Shown piece after piece: positions 1-8,895 of a DNA stretch of 64,000 nt. Each line of letters begins with the position of its first letter. Position 1 is the stretch's first letter. Source of the DNA: an uncultured Monoglobus sp. (GTDB lineage Bacteria > Bacillota > Clostridia > Monoglobales > Monoglobaceae); the NCBI GenBank assembly GCA_947585115.1, contig CANPWW010000004.1:1-64000 (forward strand), read 5' to 3'. The position numbers were made by a program, and so were the translations under genes. Below the pieces are notes generated by a model. It did no database searches and had not been told where the DNA came from. It saw nothing but the letters and a program-made list of their open reading frames with translations.

Positions 1-471
1 ACGAACTGCACCAACAGAACGGTAAACGAGCTACTGCTGCAAGAAATTACCGTCAAGGCCATCAACCGTATCTTGACTGAGCGCGACAGTTTTCTTAAAG
101 TCCTGCAGCAGAACATAACCAAGGCGGTAGTCAGCACCGAAACCCTGTCTCCGGCCGGCATACAGGCAAGGCTGGAGGAACTTCAAAAAGAGCTCATCAA
201 TAAGGCTAATAACAAACAGGACTACGACGCCATCGCCGATGAGATTTTACGGCTCCGCAATCAGAAAGAAAAATCCGAGCTCGACAGCTGCCGGCGGGAA
301 GAAACCATTAACCGGATCAAAGAGCTTCAGGCCTTCATCGCCGATCAGGAAACCGACATAACAGAGTTTGATGAGGATATGGTCAAAAAGCTCATCGAAA
401 ATATCACCGTCTTCACCGACCACTTCACCGTGGAATTCAAGTCCGGACTTAATATTGATATTAAAGCGTAA
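1..471 (+). CDS. Large serine recombinase / resolvase family protein, C-terminal part (truncated by window start)
   Basis: Frame open from base 1 (TNCTNRTVNELLLQEITVKAINRIL...) into the 73..471 ORF; coiled-coil tail (EELQKELINKANNKQDYDAIADEILRLRNQKEKSE ... ENITVFTDHFTVEFKSGLNIDI) typical of transposon-encoded large serine recombinases. Confidence 0.75.
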   Translation, partial: TNCTNRTVNELLLQEITVKAINRILTERDSFLKVLQQNITKAVVSTETLSPAGIQARLEELQKELINKANNKQDYDAIADEILRLRNQKEKSELDSCRREETINRIKELQAFIADQETDITEFDEDMVKKLIENITVFTDHFTVEFKSGLNIDIKA

Positions 472-472
472 A

Positions 473-516
473 AAGGCTCCTCACCACTGGATTTCCAGTG
501 ATGGGGAGCTTTTTTA
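473..516 (+). terminator. Rho-independent terminator after recombinase
   Basis: GCTCC..CCACTGGA-TT-TCCAGTG..GGGGAGC followed by TTTTTTATT. Confidence 0.7.
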
Positions 517-1263
517 TTATGAATTCCACGTTTTTTTATTCTTTAATTTCATAAATTCATCTGCAAAAGCTGCTGCTACTGAATGATTTTTATCAATACT
601 AATATGCTCTTTGTTAAAATTTGCGGCCTTCGTCCAGTTAAAAGTCCCATGTATTGATGTATATAAGTCTATCACACAGAATTTTTCATGCATAATATTC
701 TTATAGTGTGATTGAACCGTTATCCAATAAACTGGGAAATCATTTTCTAACGAAAACTCCGCAGTATGATTTCTATCACAATCATCGAGAGCAATTTCTA
801 TAACCAGTCCTTGCTGTTTTTTCTTGAGTAACTCTTGGTATAAAACCGGATCTGTAAACCAAGCCACAGAAATCCAGATCATATATTTTGCAGCATGGAT
901 CTCCTCAATAATCTGATTCCTGATATTTTCAAATAATATTTCTTGACTAACATCTTCAGTGTCAGACATAGCTCCCGGTTTAATTTTCACTCCACACAGC
1001 TCATAATCATCGTTTGGAGGATAGATTTCATATATCATTTTTTCAAGATAATCGGAATGTTTCTTTAACTCAACCAGCTTTTCTGGAACGATACAAATAT
1101 GAATATACTCTGCACGATGATTCCATAAGTTTCTGGTAAATGTATTAGTCTTTTCAAACCTTAATGAACAAATATTCAGCAATTCAAGCAGTCCATTTTT
1201 TTCGGGATAGTCCCCGGCACGCACCGAATCAATGAGTAGTTTTCTATATCCAATCTCTGTCAA
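517..1263 (-). CDS. Phospholipase D-like (HKD) domain protein
   Basis: HEKFCVID (HxKxxxxD) followed by GTFNWT; N-terminal ~100 aa not recognised. Confidence 0.75.
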   Translation of the reverse strand: MTEIGYRKLLIDSVRAGDYPEKNGLLELLNICSLRFEKTNTFTRNLWNHRAEYIHICIVPEKLVELKKHSDYLEKMIYEIYPPNDDYELCGVKIKPGAMSDTEDVSQEILFENIRNQIIEEIHAAKYMIWISVAWFTDPVLYQELLKKKQQGLVIEIALDDCDRNHTAEFSLENDFPVYWITVQSHYKNIMHEKFCVIDLYTSIHGTFNWTKAANFNKEHISIDKNHSVAAAFADEFMKLKNKKTWNS

Positions 1264-1311
1264 TTATAATCTCTCCTCCATTAATATCTATTCGCTCGGC
1301 CACCAATAAGT

Positions 1312-1395
1312 GACATCTATTCCGAACACTCAACACCCCGACATCTAATCCGCAGCTTCAACCCTATGACATCTATCTCAGCAACTCAACCCTAC
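1312..1395. repeat. Three tandem degenerate 28-bp repeats
   Basis: Copies at 1312, 1340, 1368: gacatctattccgaacactcaacacccc / gacatctaatccgcagcttcaaccctat / gacatctatctcagcaactcaaccctac; a more degenerate copy precedes (atctattcg at 1286). Confidence 0.8.
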
Positions 1396-1512
1396 TTCCT
1401 TTTGAGCAGAGCTACCTTTTGATAAGTTTCCGCGAAGCGATTTGCGCGCTCGATGCGGAATTTTATGCTATAACCCGAAAACTACAGTATTACCGGGCTT
1501 TCGCGGCTATTT

Positions 1513-2853
1513 TTATTTTACGCGTGACATCAAGACTACCGTCTCGACGTGGGGGGTTCTGGGGAACATGTCGACCGGGACGGCTTTTTTCGGTATAAAG
1601 CCGAGGTCGTTCAGTACTTTCATATCACGCGCCAATGTTGACGGCTTGCAGGAAATATAGACGATTTTTTTGAGCGTCGGTATTTCCGAAAGCGCGTTTA
1701 ACAGTTTTATGTCGCAGCCCTTGCGCGGCGGGTCTAGCACAGCTATATCGGGCCTCGCGCCTCTTTTTATTATATCTTGTATAACAAGTTCCGCCTTTCC
1801 GCAATAATATTCCGCGTTTTTAATATTGTTGAGCCCGGCGTTTTCGCGCGCATCGGCAACAGCCTGCGGCGTGTACTCAACACCGATAATTTTTTTCGCT
1901 CCGCGTGACATAAACTGTCCGATCGTTCCTATACCGCAGTACATGTCAAGCAGCGTTTCGTGCCCCTTTAGATCCGCGAATTCCTCGGCGATCGAGTAAA
2001 GCCTCTCGGTCTGCGCGCGGTTCACCTGATAGAAAGACATCGGCGATATCCTGAACTTTACGTAGCCTATATTGTCGATAAGATAAGGACTTCCGTATAT
2101 TGTTTTGTTTTCGCTGCCGAGAATAACATTGGTTTTTTTGGAGTTTATATTCTGCGTAAGCCCCGCCAAATCGGGACACGCGTTTTTCAGTTCATCTACA
2201 AGAGCGTCGGAACCCGGAAGCTCATCTTTTGACGTCACAATTGTGACCACGGTTCCGCTGTCCGCCTGTCTCAGGCAGACATGGCGCACAAGACCTTTGC
2301 CGCTCTGCTCGTCATAGGCGCTGATACCGCGGCTTTTCATCCAGTATTTAACGGCTCTGATAACTGAGCGGCAATTTTCGCCTGCTATCAGACAATCATC
2401 CGATTCGACAAGACGGTGGCTGTGCACCGCGAACATCCCTATACCCTCCGGGGTCACCGGGAACTGCGACTTGTTGCGGTAGCGCTCGGATTTTGGCGAA
2501 GGTATGATATCGTTCGGCTCAAAATTTTTAAATCCGCCGATCCTTTCGATGCAGTCTTTGACCTTGTTTCGCTTAAACTCAAGCTCTTTTTCATAGCTCA
2601 TGTGCATAAGCGCGCATCCGCCGCACTTATAGAACACGGGGCACTCGGGCCTCACGCGGTAAGGCGAGGGTTTAATCACCTCTATCAGCTTGCCGACGGC
2701 ATATGTCTTTGCGAGCTTTATCAACAAAACGCGCACAGTCTCGCCCGCAATGACATACGGCACGAACACAGCCATGCCGTTAACTCTGCCGACTCCTCTT
2801 CCGTCGTCGGTCATCCCGGTTATCTCTATTTCAAAAATATCATTTTTTATCAA
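1513..2853 (-). CDS. rlmD: 23S rRNA (uracil-5-)-methyltransferase, RumA/TrmA family
   Basis: TRAM-like N-terminus, CPVFYKCGGCALMH Fe-S motif, LDMYCGIGTIGQF SAM motif, VLDPPRKGC and YISCKPSTLARD. Confidence 0.9.
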   Translation of the reverse strand: MIKNDIFEIEITGMTDDGRGVGRVNGMAVFVPYVIAGETVRVLLIKLAKTYAVGKLIEVIKPSPYRVRPECPVFYKCGGCALMHMSYEKELEFKRNKVKDCIERIGGFKNFEPNDIIPSPKSERYRNKSQFPVTPEGIGMFAVHSHRLVESDDCLIAGENCRSVIRAVKYWMKSRGISAYDEQSGKGLVRHVCLRQADSGTVVTIVTSKDELPGSDALVDELKNACPDLAGLTQNINSKKTNVILGSENKTIYGSPYLIDNIGYVKFRISPMSFYQVNRAQTERLYSIAEEFADLKGHETLLDMYCGIGTIGQFMSRGAKKIIGVEYTPQAVADARENAGLNNIKNAEYYCGKAELVIQDIIKRGARPDIAVLDPPRKGCDIKLLNALSEIPTLKKIVYISCKPSTLARDMKVLNDLGFIPKKAVPVDMFPRTPHVETVVLMSRVK

Positions 2854-2921
2854 ATCAAACCCGCCTTTACATTTATAAAACTATTTTACAACACAATTCG
2901 TATCGGGTCAAGAAAAAAATA

Positions 2922-2950
2922 TGGACAAAGCATGTTCGGAGTGATATAAT
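2922..2950 (+). promoter_or_regulatory. Putative sigma-A promoter of RNase M5 gene
   Basis: TGGACA - 17 nt - TATAAT, -10 ends 7 nt before the ATG at 2957. Confidence 0.55.
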
Positions 2951-2956
2951 AATAGC

Positions 2957-3550
2957 ATGCTTAATATAAAAGAAACAATAATCGTAGAGGGAAAATTTGA
3001 TAAGGAGCGAGTGAAACGCGTGTGCTCGGCGCCGATAATATGCACCGACGGATTTGAGCTGTTCAGGTCAAAGCGCATGACCGAGACCATTCGGAAGCTG
3101 GCCGAAACCACGGGTATCATCGTGCTGACCGACAGCGACCGCGCCGGCTTTAAAATCAGGAACCATATAAAGAACTGTGTCGGGGGCCGCGGAACGGTCA
3201 AGCACGCGTATATACCGTCGCTCAAAGGAAAAGAAAAACGCAAGGACAAGCCCGGAAAAGAAGGTCTGCTTGGAGTTGAGGGAATGGACGACGAGGTGAT
3301 ACGCCGCGCGATAGAAAAAGCGGCGGCAACCGAGGTTTCCGAGTCGAACAAAACCCTCACAAAATCCGAGATGTACCGAGACGGCGTGAGCGGACGCGAC
3401 GGCAGTTTTGAGCTGAGGCAAAAAATCCTCGCACGCATGAAACTGCCGCTCAGGCTCTCGCCAAACGCTATGGCCGAGCTTATAAACAAAGCCGGACTTT
3501 ACGATGAATATAAAAACGCTCTTGCTGCGGAGGCTGATAAAAATGGTTGA
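2957..3550 (+). CDS. rnmV: Ribonuclease M5 (TOPRIM domain)
   Basis: TIIVEGKFDKERVKRV, FELF, LTDSDRAGFKIRNHI TOPRIM motifs. Confidence 0.85.
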   Translation: MLNIKETIIVEGKFDKERVKRVCSAPIICTDGFELFRSKRMTETIRKLAETTGIIVLTDSDRAGFKIRNHIKNCVGGRGTVKHAYIPSLKGKEKRKDKPGKEGLLGVEGMDDEVIRRAIEKAAATEVSESNKTLTKSEMYRDGVSGRDGSFELRQKILARMKLPLRLSPNAMAELINKAGLYDEYKNALAAEADKNG

Positions 3551-4718
3551 TGAAATCAAAAAAAATATTGCTGAGATCCTGCCCGAAATAATTGATTTGC
3601 GGCATAGAATACATATGCGCCCGGAGCTGTCATTCGAGGAACATGAAACGGCGGCTTTGGTTTGCTCGGTTCTTGACAAATACGGAATAGAATATCGTTC
3701 CGGTATAGCGGGAACAGGAGTTCTCGGTATAATAAAAGGCGAAAAAAGCGGCGCGGGGAAAACTTTGCTAATACGCGCCGATATGGACGCGCTGCCGGTT
3801 TGCGAAAAAGGCGGATGCGCCTTTGCTTCCGAAAAACAAGGCATTATGCACGCGTGCGGACACGATATTCACACATCGATACTTTTATGCTGCGCTGTCG
3901 CGCTTAATAAAATGCGCGGCAAATTCTCGGGTACCGTCAAACTTATGTTCCAGCCGGGCGAGGAAACGGCCGGCGGTGCCGAGCCGATGATAAAGGCCGG
4001 CGTTCTGAAAAACCCGAAGGTTGACTCCTGCGTCGCCCTCCATGTGGAGCCGTCAATGAAAGTCGGCACGGCGGGTTTTAAAACGGGACCGTTTTACGCC
4101 TGCCCCGATGAGTTTGATATTGTGATAAAGGGCAGAGGCGGACACGCGGCCACGCCGCAAAAATGCGCCGACCCCGTTATTGCCGCGGCGCAGCTCATAA
4201 CAGCAATCGAAAATCTGCCGACGAGACTTTTAAGCCCTCTTGATCCCGCGGCTGTCTCGGTCTGCATGTTAAACGGGGGCACCGCGTATAATATTATCCC
4301 CGATTCCGTGCATATCGGCGGCTCGGTCAGGGTATTTTCGGATACGGATCGCGACACGATCGAAAACGCTATAGGAAAAACCGCGGATAATATTTGCGCG
4401 ATATACGGCGCGGAGTGTGAATATGAGTACCGCAGGTTGTTCCTTCCTCTTATAAACGACGAAATTACAACCGAGCTTTTGAAAAAGTCAGCCGAAAAAT
4501 ATCTTGAGACACAAATGTTGTCGGAACCGACCATGGCGGGAGAGGATTTTTCATATCTGACCGACGCTGTCAGATCGTCAGCATTGTTCTGGCTCGGATG
4601 CACCGAGGATGATAGCGAGGGATATCCGCTTCACAGCGAGCGTTTTTTTGCCTCCGACAAATGTATTGAATACGGCGCCGAAATTTTTTGCGATTACGCG
4701 ATCAGTTTTTTGAATTAA
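3543..4718 (+). CDS. M20 family amidohydrolase (hippurate/IAA-amino acid hydrolase-like)
   Basis: LRHRIHMRPELSFEEHET, MHACGHDIHTS, FQPGEE; ATG overlaps RNase M5 stop by 8 nt. Confidence 0.9.
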   Translation: MVDEIKKNIAEILPEIIDLRHRIHMRPELSFEEHETAALVCSVLDKYGIEYRSGIAGTGVLGIIKGEKSGAGKTLLIRADMDALPVCEKGGCAFASEKQGIMHACGHDIHTSILLCCAVALNKMRGKFSGTVKLMFQPGEETAGGAEPMIKAGVLKNPKVDSCVALHVEPSMKVGTAGFKTGPFYACPDEFDIVIKGRGGHAATPQKCADPVIAAAQLITAIENLPTRLLSPLDPAAVSVCMLNGGTAYNIIPDSVHIGGSVRVFSDTDRDTIENAIGKTADNICAIYGAECEYEYRRLFLPLINDEITTELLKKSAEKYLETQMLSEPTMAGEDFSYLTDAVRSSALFWLGCTEDDSEGYPLHSERFFASDKCIEYGAEIFCDYAISFLN

Positions 4719-4723
4719 AAATG

Positions 4724-4861
4724 TCATCCGCCTGCCTGTCCGCTTCGATAATACGGACAGGCGGCCGCCTCTTCGGTTCCCGCCCGCGTTATCATGCAGA
4801 GCGTGCATTTGCCGTCCTTCATAAAATCGCATCCCGATTCGGAACAGTTGATATTTGACAC
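4724..4861 (-). CDS. Small Cys-rich protein (45 aa), not in supplied ORF track
   Basis: GTG start with GGGAGG upstream; translates (M)SNINCSESGCDFMKDGKCTLCMITRAGTEEAAACPYYRSGQAGG*. Confidence 0.6.
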   Translation of the reverse strand: MSNINCSESGCDFMKDGKCTLCMITRAGTEEAAACPYYRSGQAGG

Positions 4862-4950
4862 GATTTTCACCTCCCGTTCTTATTCTAATCAACGCAAAAT
4901 TTATTATTCGAAAAACCTAAAGCATTTATATATTTTGAGGAGTGTTTTTC

Positions 4951-5643
4951 ATGGCCGTCATAATTAACCGAAACTGTCCGAATGAAATAATTGACAGTAT
5001 ATCAAAAAGATTTCCGAGTGAAACTATAGTTAAAAGCATAACTCTCAAAAATGTAACCGGCTCGACCGCGGCTCATCCCGACATGCAGATCCATTTTGTA
5101 AGCGACAACACGGCGATATGCGCTCCTGAGTGCTTTGACTACTATTTATCGGCTCTGAGCGGTGTTAATGTTATCTCGGGCTCAATAACGCCAATGGACA
5201 CGTATCCCAATGACATTGCATATAATGCAGCAAGGCTGGGAAAATATGTTATCGCTAATACGCGGTATACCGAGCCTAAAATTTTAGAATACTATAATAA
5301 GCGCGGCTTTCGTATCTTGAACACAAATCAGGGATACGCCAAATGCAGTCTGGCTGTTATGAGCAGCAGCGCGGTTATAACCGGAGACAACGGGCTCTGC
5401 GCTCTGCTTCAAAAGCTCGATGATATAAAGTGTCTTAAAGCTGACCAATCGCGGATAATACTTGAAGGATACGGCAACGGTTTCATCGGCGGCGCGAGCG
5501 GCCTTATAGGGGAAACAGCCGTGTTTTTCGGAGAGCCCGACACGGCGATAAAAAAGTTTTTAAGCGGCCTGAATATAGAATATTTCTGCGCCTCAAAAGG
5601 CGCGCTCACAGACTACGGAAGTCTGATATACGGAGGTGGTTAA
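4951..5643 (+). CDS. Conserved hypothetical protein (possibly DUF6873-type)
   Basis: 233-aa ORF; ATG at 4951 preceded by GAGGAG; glycine-rich AAR/NAARLGKYVIANTRYTEP motifs; family recalled, not verified. Confidence 0.65.
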   Translation: MAVIINRNCPNEIIDSISKRFPSETIVKSITLKNVTGSTAAHPDMQIHFVSDNTAICAPECFDYYLSALSGVNVISGSITPMDTYPNDIAYNAARLGKYVIANTRYTEPKILEYYNKRGFRILNTNQGYAKCSLAVMSSSAVITGDNGLCALLQKLDDIKCLKADQSRIILEGYGNGFIGGASGLIGETAVFFGEPDTAIKKFLSGLNIEYFCASKGALTDYGSLIYGGG

Positions 5644-5647
5644 AAGT

Positions 5648-6139
5648 ATGAATATAAATGAACTGACAAATGATGAGATCGACCAATCGGACGATTTGGA
5701 TATATCGGATATAAATGACAATTATGACCTGCCGGCAGTGCTCGAAGCGGACGGCGAGATACCCGACAGCGAAACCGCGGGTCTGATTGCGAGATGGCTG
5801 GTAGCTAAATACCGTTCCAAACTGATTTATGACTGCATAGACGACGTTTTCGGAAAACTTGATGCCGAGGACAGAGATGAGGTATACAGAAGCGTGTGCG
5901 ATATAATAAGCTGCAGGTACAAGCTCAGGCATCTTGAATATATTAAAAGCAAACTGCTGGAATTCTTTGAGCATGACAGCAAAATGAACATAGACGGGTT
6001 TATTAACTTCAGACTTAAAGCGTACAAAGACGAGCTCAGAATACTGGTCGAAGAATGCGGCTGCGATATCCTGGGCGATAAAGAATTAAAAGACTATTTT
6101 GAACTACTTGATATTCTTGATTTACTGACACGAATATAG
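5648..6139 (+). CDS. Hypothetical acidic helical protein
   Basis: Open frame directly downstream of the previous gene; no recognised domain. Confidence 0.6.
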   Translation: MNINELTNDEIDQSDDLDISDINDNYDLPAVLEADGEIPDSETAGLIARWLVAKYRSKLIYDCIDDVFGKLDAEDRDEVYRSVCDIISCRYKLRHLEYIKSKLLEFFEHDSKMNIDGFINFRLKAYKDELRILVEECGCDILGDKELKDYFELLDILDLLTRI

Positions 6140-6141
6140 GA

Positions 6142-6636
6142 TCACGGCGTTACCGCGGCGGTCTGCGCGGCCGCCGCTGCGCTTAACGCCGCATCCCAAT
6201 GGCTGTTTGCGTCGGTAATTTTTTCTTTAAACGCTTTCATCGCGTATGCGGCAATTTCAGGATCGGCGCTCGTGCCGGAAGCGCTCATAATATCAAACGC
6301 GCTTGCGTACGCGCTGAGTACTTCTGACAGCACCGGGCAAAGCGCGGCGTCGGCGCTTGAAAGCCGCTCTGCGTCATTTATGGATTTAGCTGCGAGATCC
6401 GCTGCGCTGACATTATCTTTAATTGAATAAAAGGCGTTCCACCAAGAAGGATCTAAAGCGCTGCTTAAAAGTCCGTTCGAGGCGGCCCTGATATCTGTAA
6501 ACTCATAAAAAACATCCCCGAATCCCACATTCGGAGAATAGGTATAGTCAACAGCAGCTTCATCGCCGCACCCGCAAAGAAGAGCCATTGACAATAACAA
6601 AACCGCAAATATATTTAAATATTTTTTCATCTTCAT
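6142..6636 (-). CDS. Putative lipoprotein
   Basis: MKMKKYLNIFAVLLLSMALLCGCGDE signal peptide and lipobox. Confidence 0.7.
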   Translation of the reverse strand: MKMKKYLNIFAVLLLSMALLCGCGDEAAVDYTYSPNVGFGDVFYEFTDIRAASNGLLSSALDPSWWNAFYSIKDNVSAADLAAKSINDAERLSSADAALCPVLSEVLSAYASAFDIMSASGTSADPEIAAYAMKAFKEKITDANSHWDAALSAAAAAQTAAVTP

Positions 6637-6658
6637 ATTTGTTCCTCACAAAGCGCCA

Positions 6659-7294
6659 TCAACGTCTGTCATCGCAAAGCATAACAAGCACGGTGCCGCT
6701 CGAAAACTCAATCCGTGCCTCGTCCGCTTTGTCAAACTCATTGCTGGACGCCTGAACCATATCCGGCCGCAGCGTCATACCGCTCGCTTCATATTTAAGA
6801 CCCTTTATCGAAAAATTATGAACCGCTCCGCCATACGGGAAAAAAGACACATATTTTTTCGCGCACTCGGATCTTTTCAAACAAAACGGAGCGCGTTCCA
6901 TCCAAATCTCATTTATATCATCTATCATTTTAAAACGAACGCCTTGATCAAGCGCGTATTCCATAAGACAAAAATGTGAAAATTCCTGATCGATCCTTCC
7001 GCCAAGGCCGCCTATGAGAATGATATCATCAGCGCCTCTTTGTATCGCGTAGTCAAGAGCGATATTTGTGTCTGTCTTGTCCTTTTCGGGCGGATATATT
7101 ATACGCTTGATGCCTTCGGGTATTTCACGGGCGAACGAATCATTATCGCCAAGCACGATATCTGGTTTAAGTCCCAGTTTTATCGCGTGTTTTAAACCCG
7201 CGTCAGCGCAAATAATCATTTGTCCGCCGAAATCATATTGCTTGAGATATTCGTAATCCGATATTTCAGCGCTGCTGAATATCACTGCTCTCAC
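6659..7294 (-). CDS. thiN: Thiamine diphosphokinase
   Basis: CADAGLKHAIKLGLKPDIVLGDNDS, DKTDTNIALDYA, GGLGGRIDQ. Confidence 0.9.
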   Translation of the reverse strand: MRAVIFSSAEISDYEYLKQYDFGGQMIICADAGLKHAIKLGLKPDIVLGDNDSFAREIPEGIKRIIYPPEKDKTDTNIALDYAIQRGADDIILIGGLGGRIDQEFSHFCLMEYALDQGVRFKMIDDINEIWMERAPFCLKRSECAKKYVSFFPYGGAVHNFSIKGLKYEASGMTLRPDMVQASSNEFDKADEARIEFSSGTVLVMLCDDRR

Positions 7295-7967
7295 GTTTTT
7301 CTACCCCCTGAACAGCTCGGTTTCTGAGATTATGTATAGTGTCTCTGTAATTGTCGGAATGAAAAATTGACGAGCCCGACACGATAACATTTGCGCCAGA
7401 ACGCGTTGCGTCGTCGATATTTTCCTCGGTAATTCCTCCGTCAACTTCAATGTCGACCGCGAGCCCCCGCTTTTTCAGCGTGTTGTAAAGCTCCGTTATT
7501 TTCTCATCTACAGAATACATATACTCCTGACCGCCGAAGCCCGGCTCAACCGTCATGATTAAAACCTGATCCACAAGATCGAGAACATCTGTTATGACGC
7601 TTATGTCCGTCCCGGGCTTAATGCTGACTCCGGCTTTTATCCCCAAACTTTTTATATGCTCAAGCGTCCCCCGAAGGTCTTTTACCGCCTCCTGATGTAT
7701 GGTTATTATGTCAGCTCCCGCCTCCGCGAAATCATCAATGAACTCCTCCGGATCGGTCACCATAAGATGCACATCAAGAACAAGAGCCGTCTTGCCGCGA
7801 AGCGCGCTCACGACCGAAGACGAGTAACTCAGATTAGGTACAAAATGCCCGTCCATAATGTCAATATGAAGATAATCGGCGCCTGCCGCCTCGACTCTCT
7901 TTACGTCCCGCTCAAGATTAGCCGGATCCGCCGCCAGAATTGATGGTGAAATTTTGATGTAAGGCAT
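7266..7967 (-). CDS. rpe: Ribulose-phosphate 3-epimerase
   Basis: ISPSILAAD, HIDIMDGHFVPNLSY, DVHLMV, MTVEPGFGGQ, DGGI. Confidence 0.95.
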   Translation of the reverse strand: MPYIKISPSILAADPANLERDVKRVEAAGADYLHIDIMDGHFVPNLSYSSSVVSALRGKTALVLDVHLMVTDPEEFIDDFAEAGADIITIHQEAVKDLRGTLEHIKSLGIKAGVSIKPGTDISVITDVLDLVDQVLIMTVEPGFGGQEYMYSVDEKITELYNTLKKRGLAVDIEVDGGITEENIDDATRSGANVIVSGSSIFHSDNYRDTIHNLRNRAVQGVEKRESSDIQQR

Positions 7968-8010
7968 ATTTTTTCCTTTCTTTTGAGCTTATCTGTCGAG
8001 TTCGGGTTTT

Positions 8011-8895
8011 CTAATATTGTTTGTTTTCCAAAATTTCTTTATACTGGGCCTTATAGCTTTCATGTCTGGATATGCTTATTTTTCCTTCGCTCAGCGCCTT
8101 TAGAACAGCGCAGTCCTTTTCGACCGTGTGGCTGCAGTCCGTAAATCCGCAGCTGCTTATATAAGGCTCAAATTCCGGGAAAAGCCCGCATAATTGTTTT
8201 TCGTCCATATCCGCGACTGAAAACGAACTGAATCCCGGCGTGTCGATAATATATCCGTCACCGCAGTCAAGCGGCATTAGCTCGCTGTGGCGCGTGGTGT
8301 GCCGACCGCGCTCGACTCTGTCGCTTACTTCGCCCGTTTTAAGCTCGGCATTCCTCAAAATTCTGTTAAGTATACTTGATTTTCCCACACCGGAATTGCC
8401 CGCGAAAACGGTCAATTCTCCGATAAGCATGTCGTTGAGCGTATCAACGTTTTCACCCGTCTCGGCGCTTAGGCATATTGTGTCAAAACCGGCGCGGCTG
8501 TATATGTCGTAATACTCGGCGCCGTCACTGAGGTCTGTCTTATTGATGCAAATTATGGGTTTTACCCCGGCGTACATCGCGGAAGTTACAAGCTTGTCCA
8601 CGGTGAAGAGATTCGGTTTCGGATTTACTACCGAAAACACGATCGCTATCCTTGATACATTTGCGACGGGAGGTCTTATAAGAGAATTTTTTCTTGGCAG
8701 TATCTCGCTTATAAGTCCGCTGTTTGATGCCGAGTCTATGCCGCATCTGACAATATCCCCAACCAAAGGTGTTATGCCGTCCCTGCGGAACCTGCCTCTT
8801 GCGCGGCACTCGTAAACCTTGCCGTCGGAGGATGCTATATAATAGAATCCCCCGACGCCTTTTGTAATTCTGCCTTCAATTTCGATGGTTGCCAT
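8011..8895 (-). CDS. rsgA: Ribosome small subunit-dependent GTPase A
   Basis: Circularly permuted GTPase: GNSGVGKSSILN, DTPGFSSF, C-terminal Zn motif CGFTDCSHTVEKDC. Confidence 0.95.
   Translation of the reverse strand: MATIEIEGRITKGVGGFYYIASSDGKVYECRARGRFRRDGITPLVGDIVRCGIDSASNSGLISEILPRKNSLIRPPVANVSRIAIVFSVVNPKPNLFTVDKLVTSAMYAGVKPIICINKTDLSDGAEYYDIYSRAGFDTICLSAETGENVDTLNDMLIGELTVFAGNSGVGKSSILNRILRNAELKTGEVSDRVERGRHTTRHSELMPLDCGDGYIIDTPGFSSFSVADMDEKQLCGLFPEFEPYISSCGFTDCSHTVEKDCAVLKALSEGKISISRHESYKAQYKEILENKQY

Noticed and set aside
1286-1395. 28-bp repeats as a CRISPR array
   Set aside because: Repeats abut directly with no spacers, only three copies and degenerate; no cas genes nearby.
3068-3844. 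258-aa minus-strand ORF
   Set aside because: Antisense to RNase M5 and M20 hydrolase; no supporting motif or RBS.
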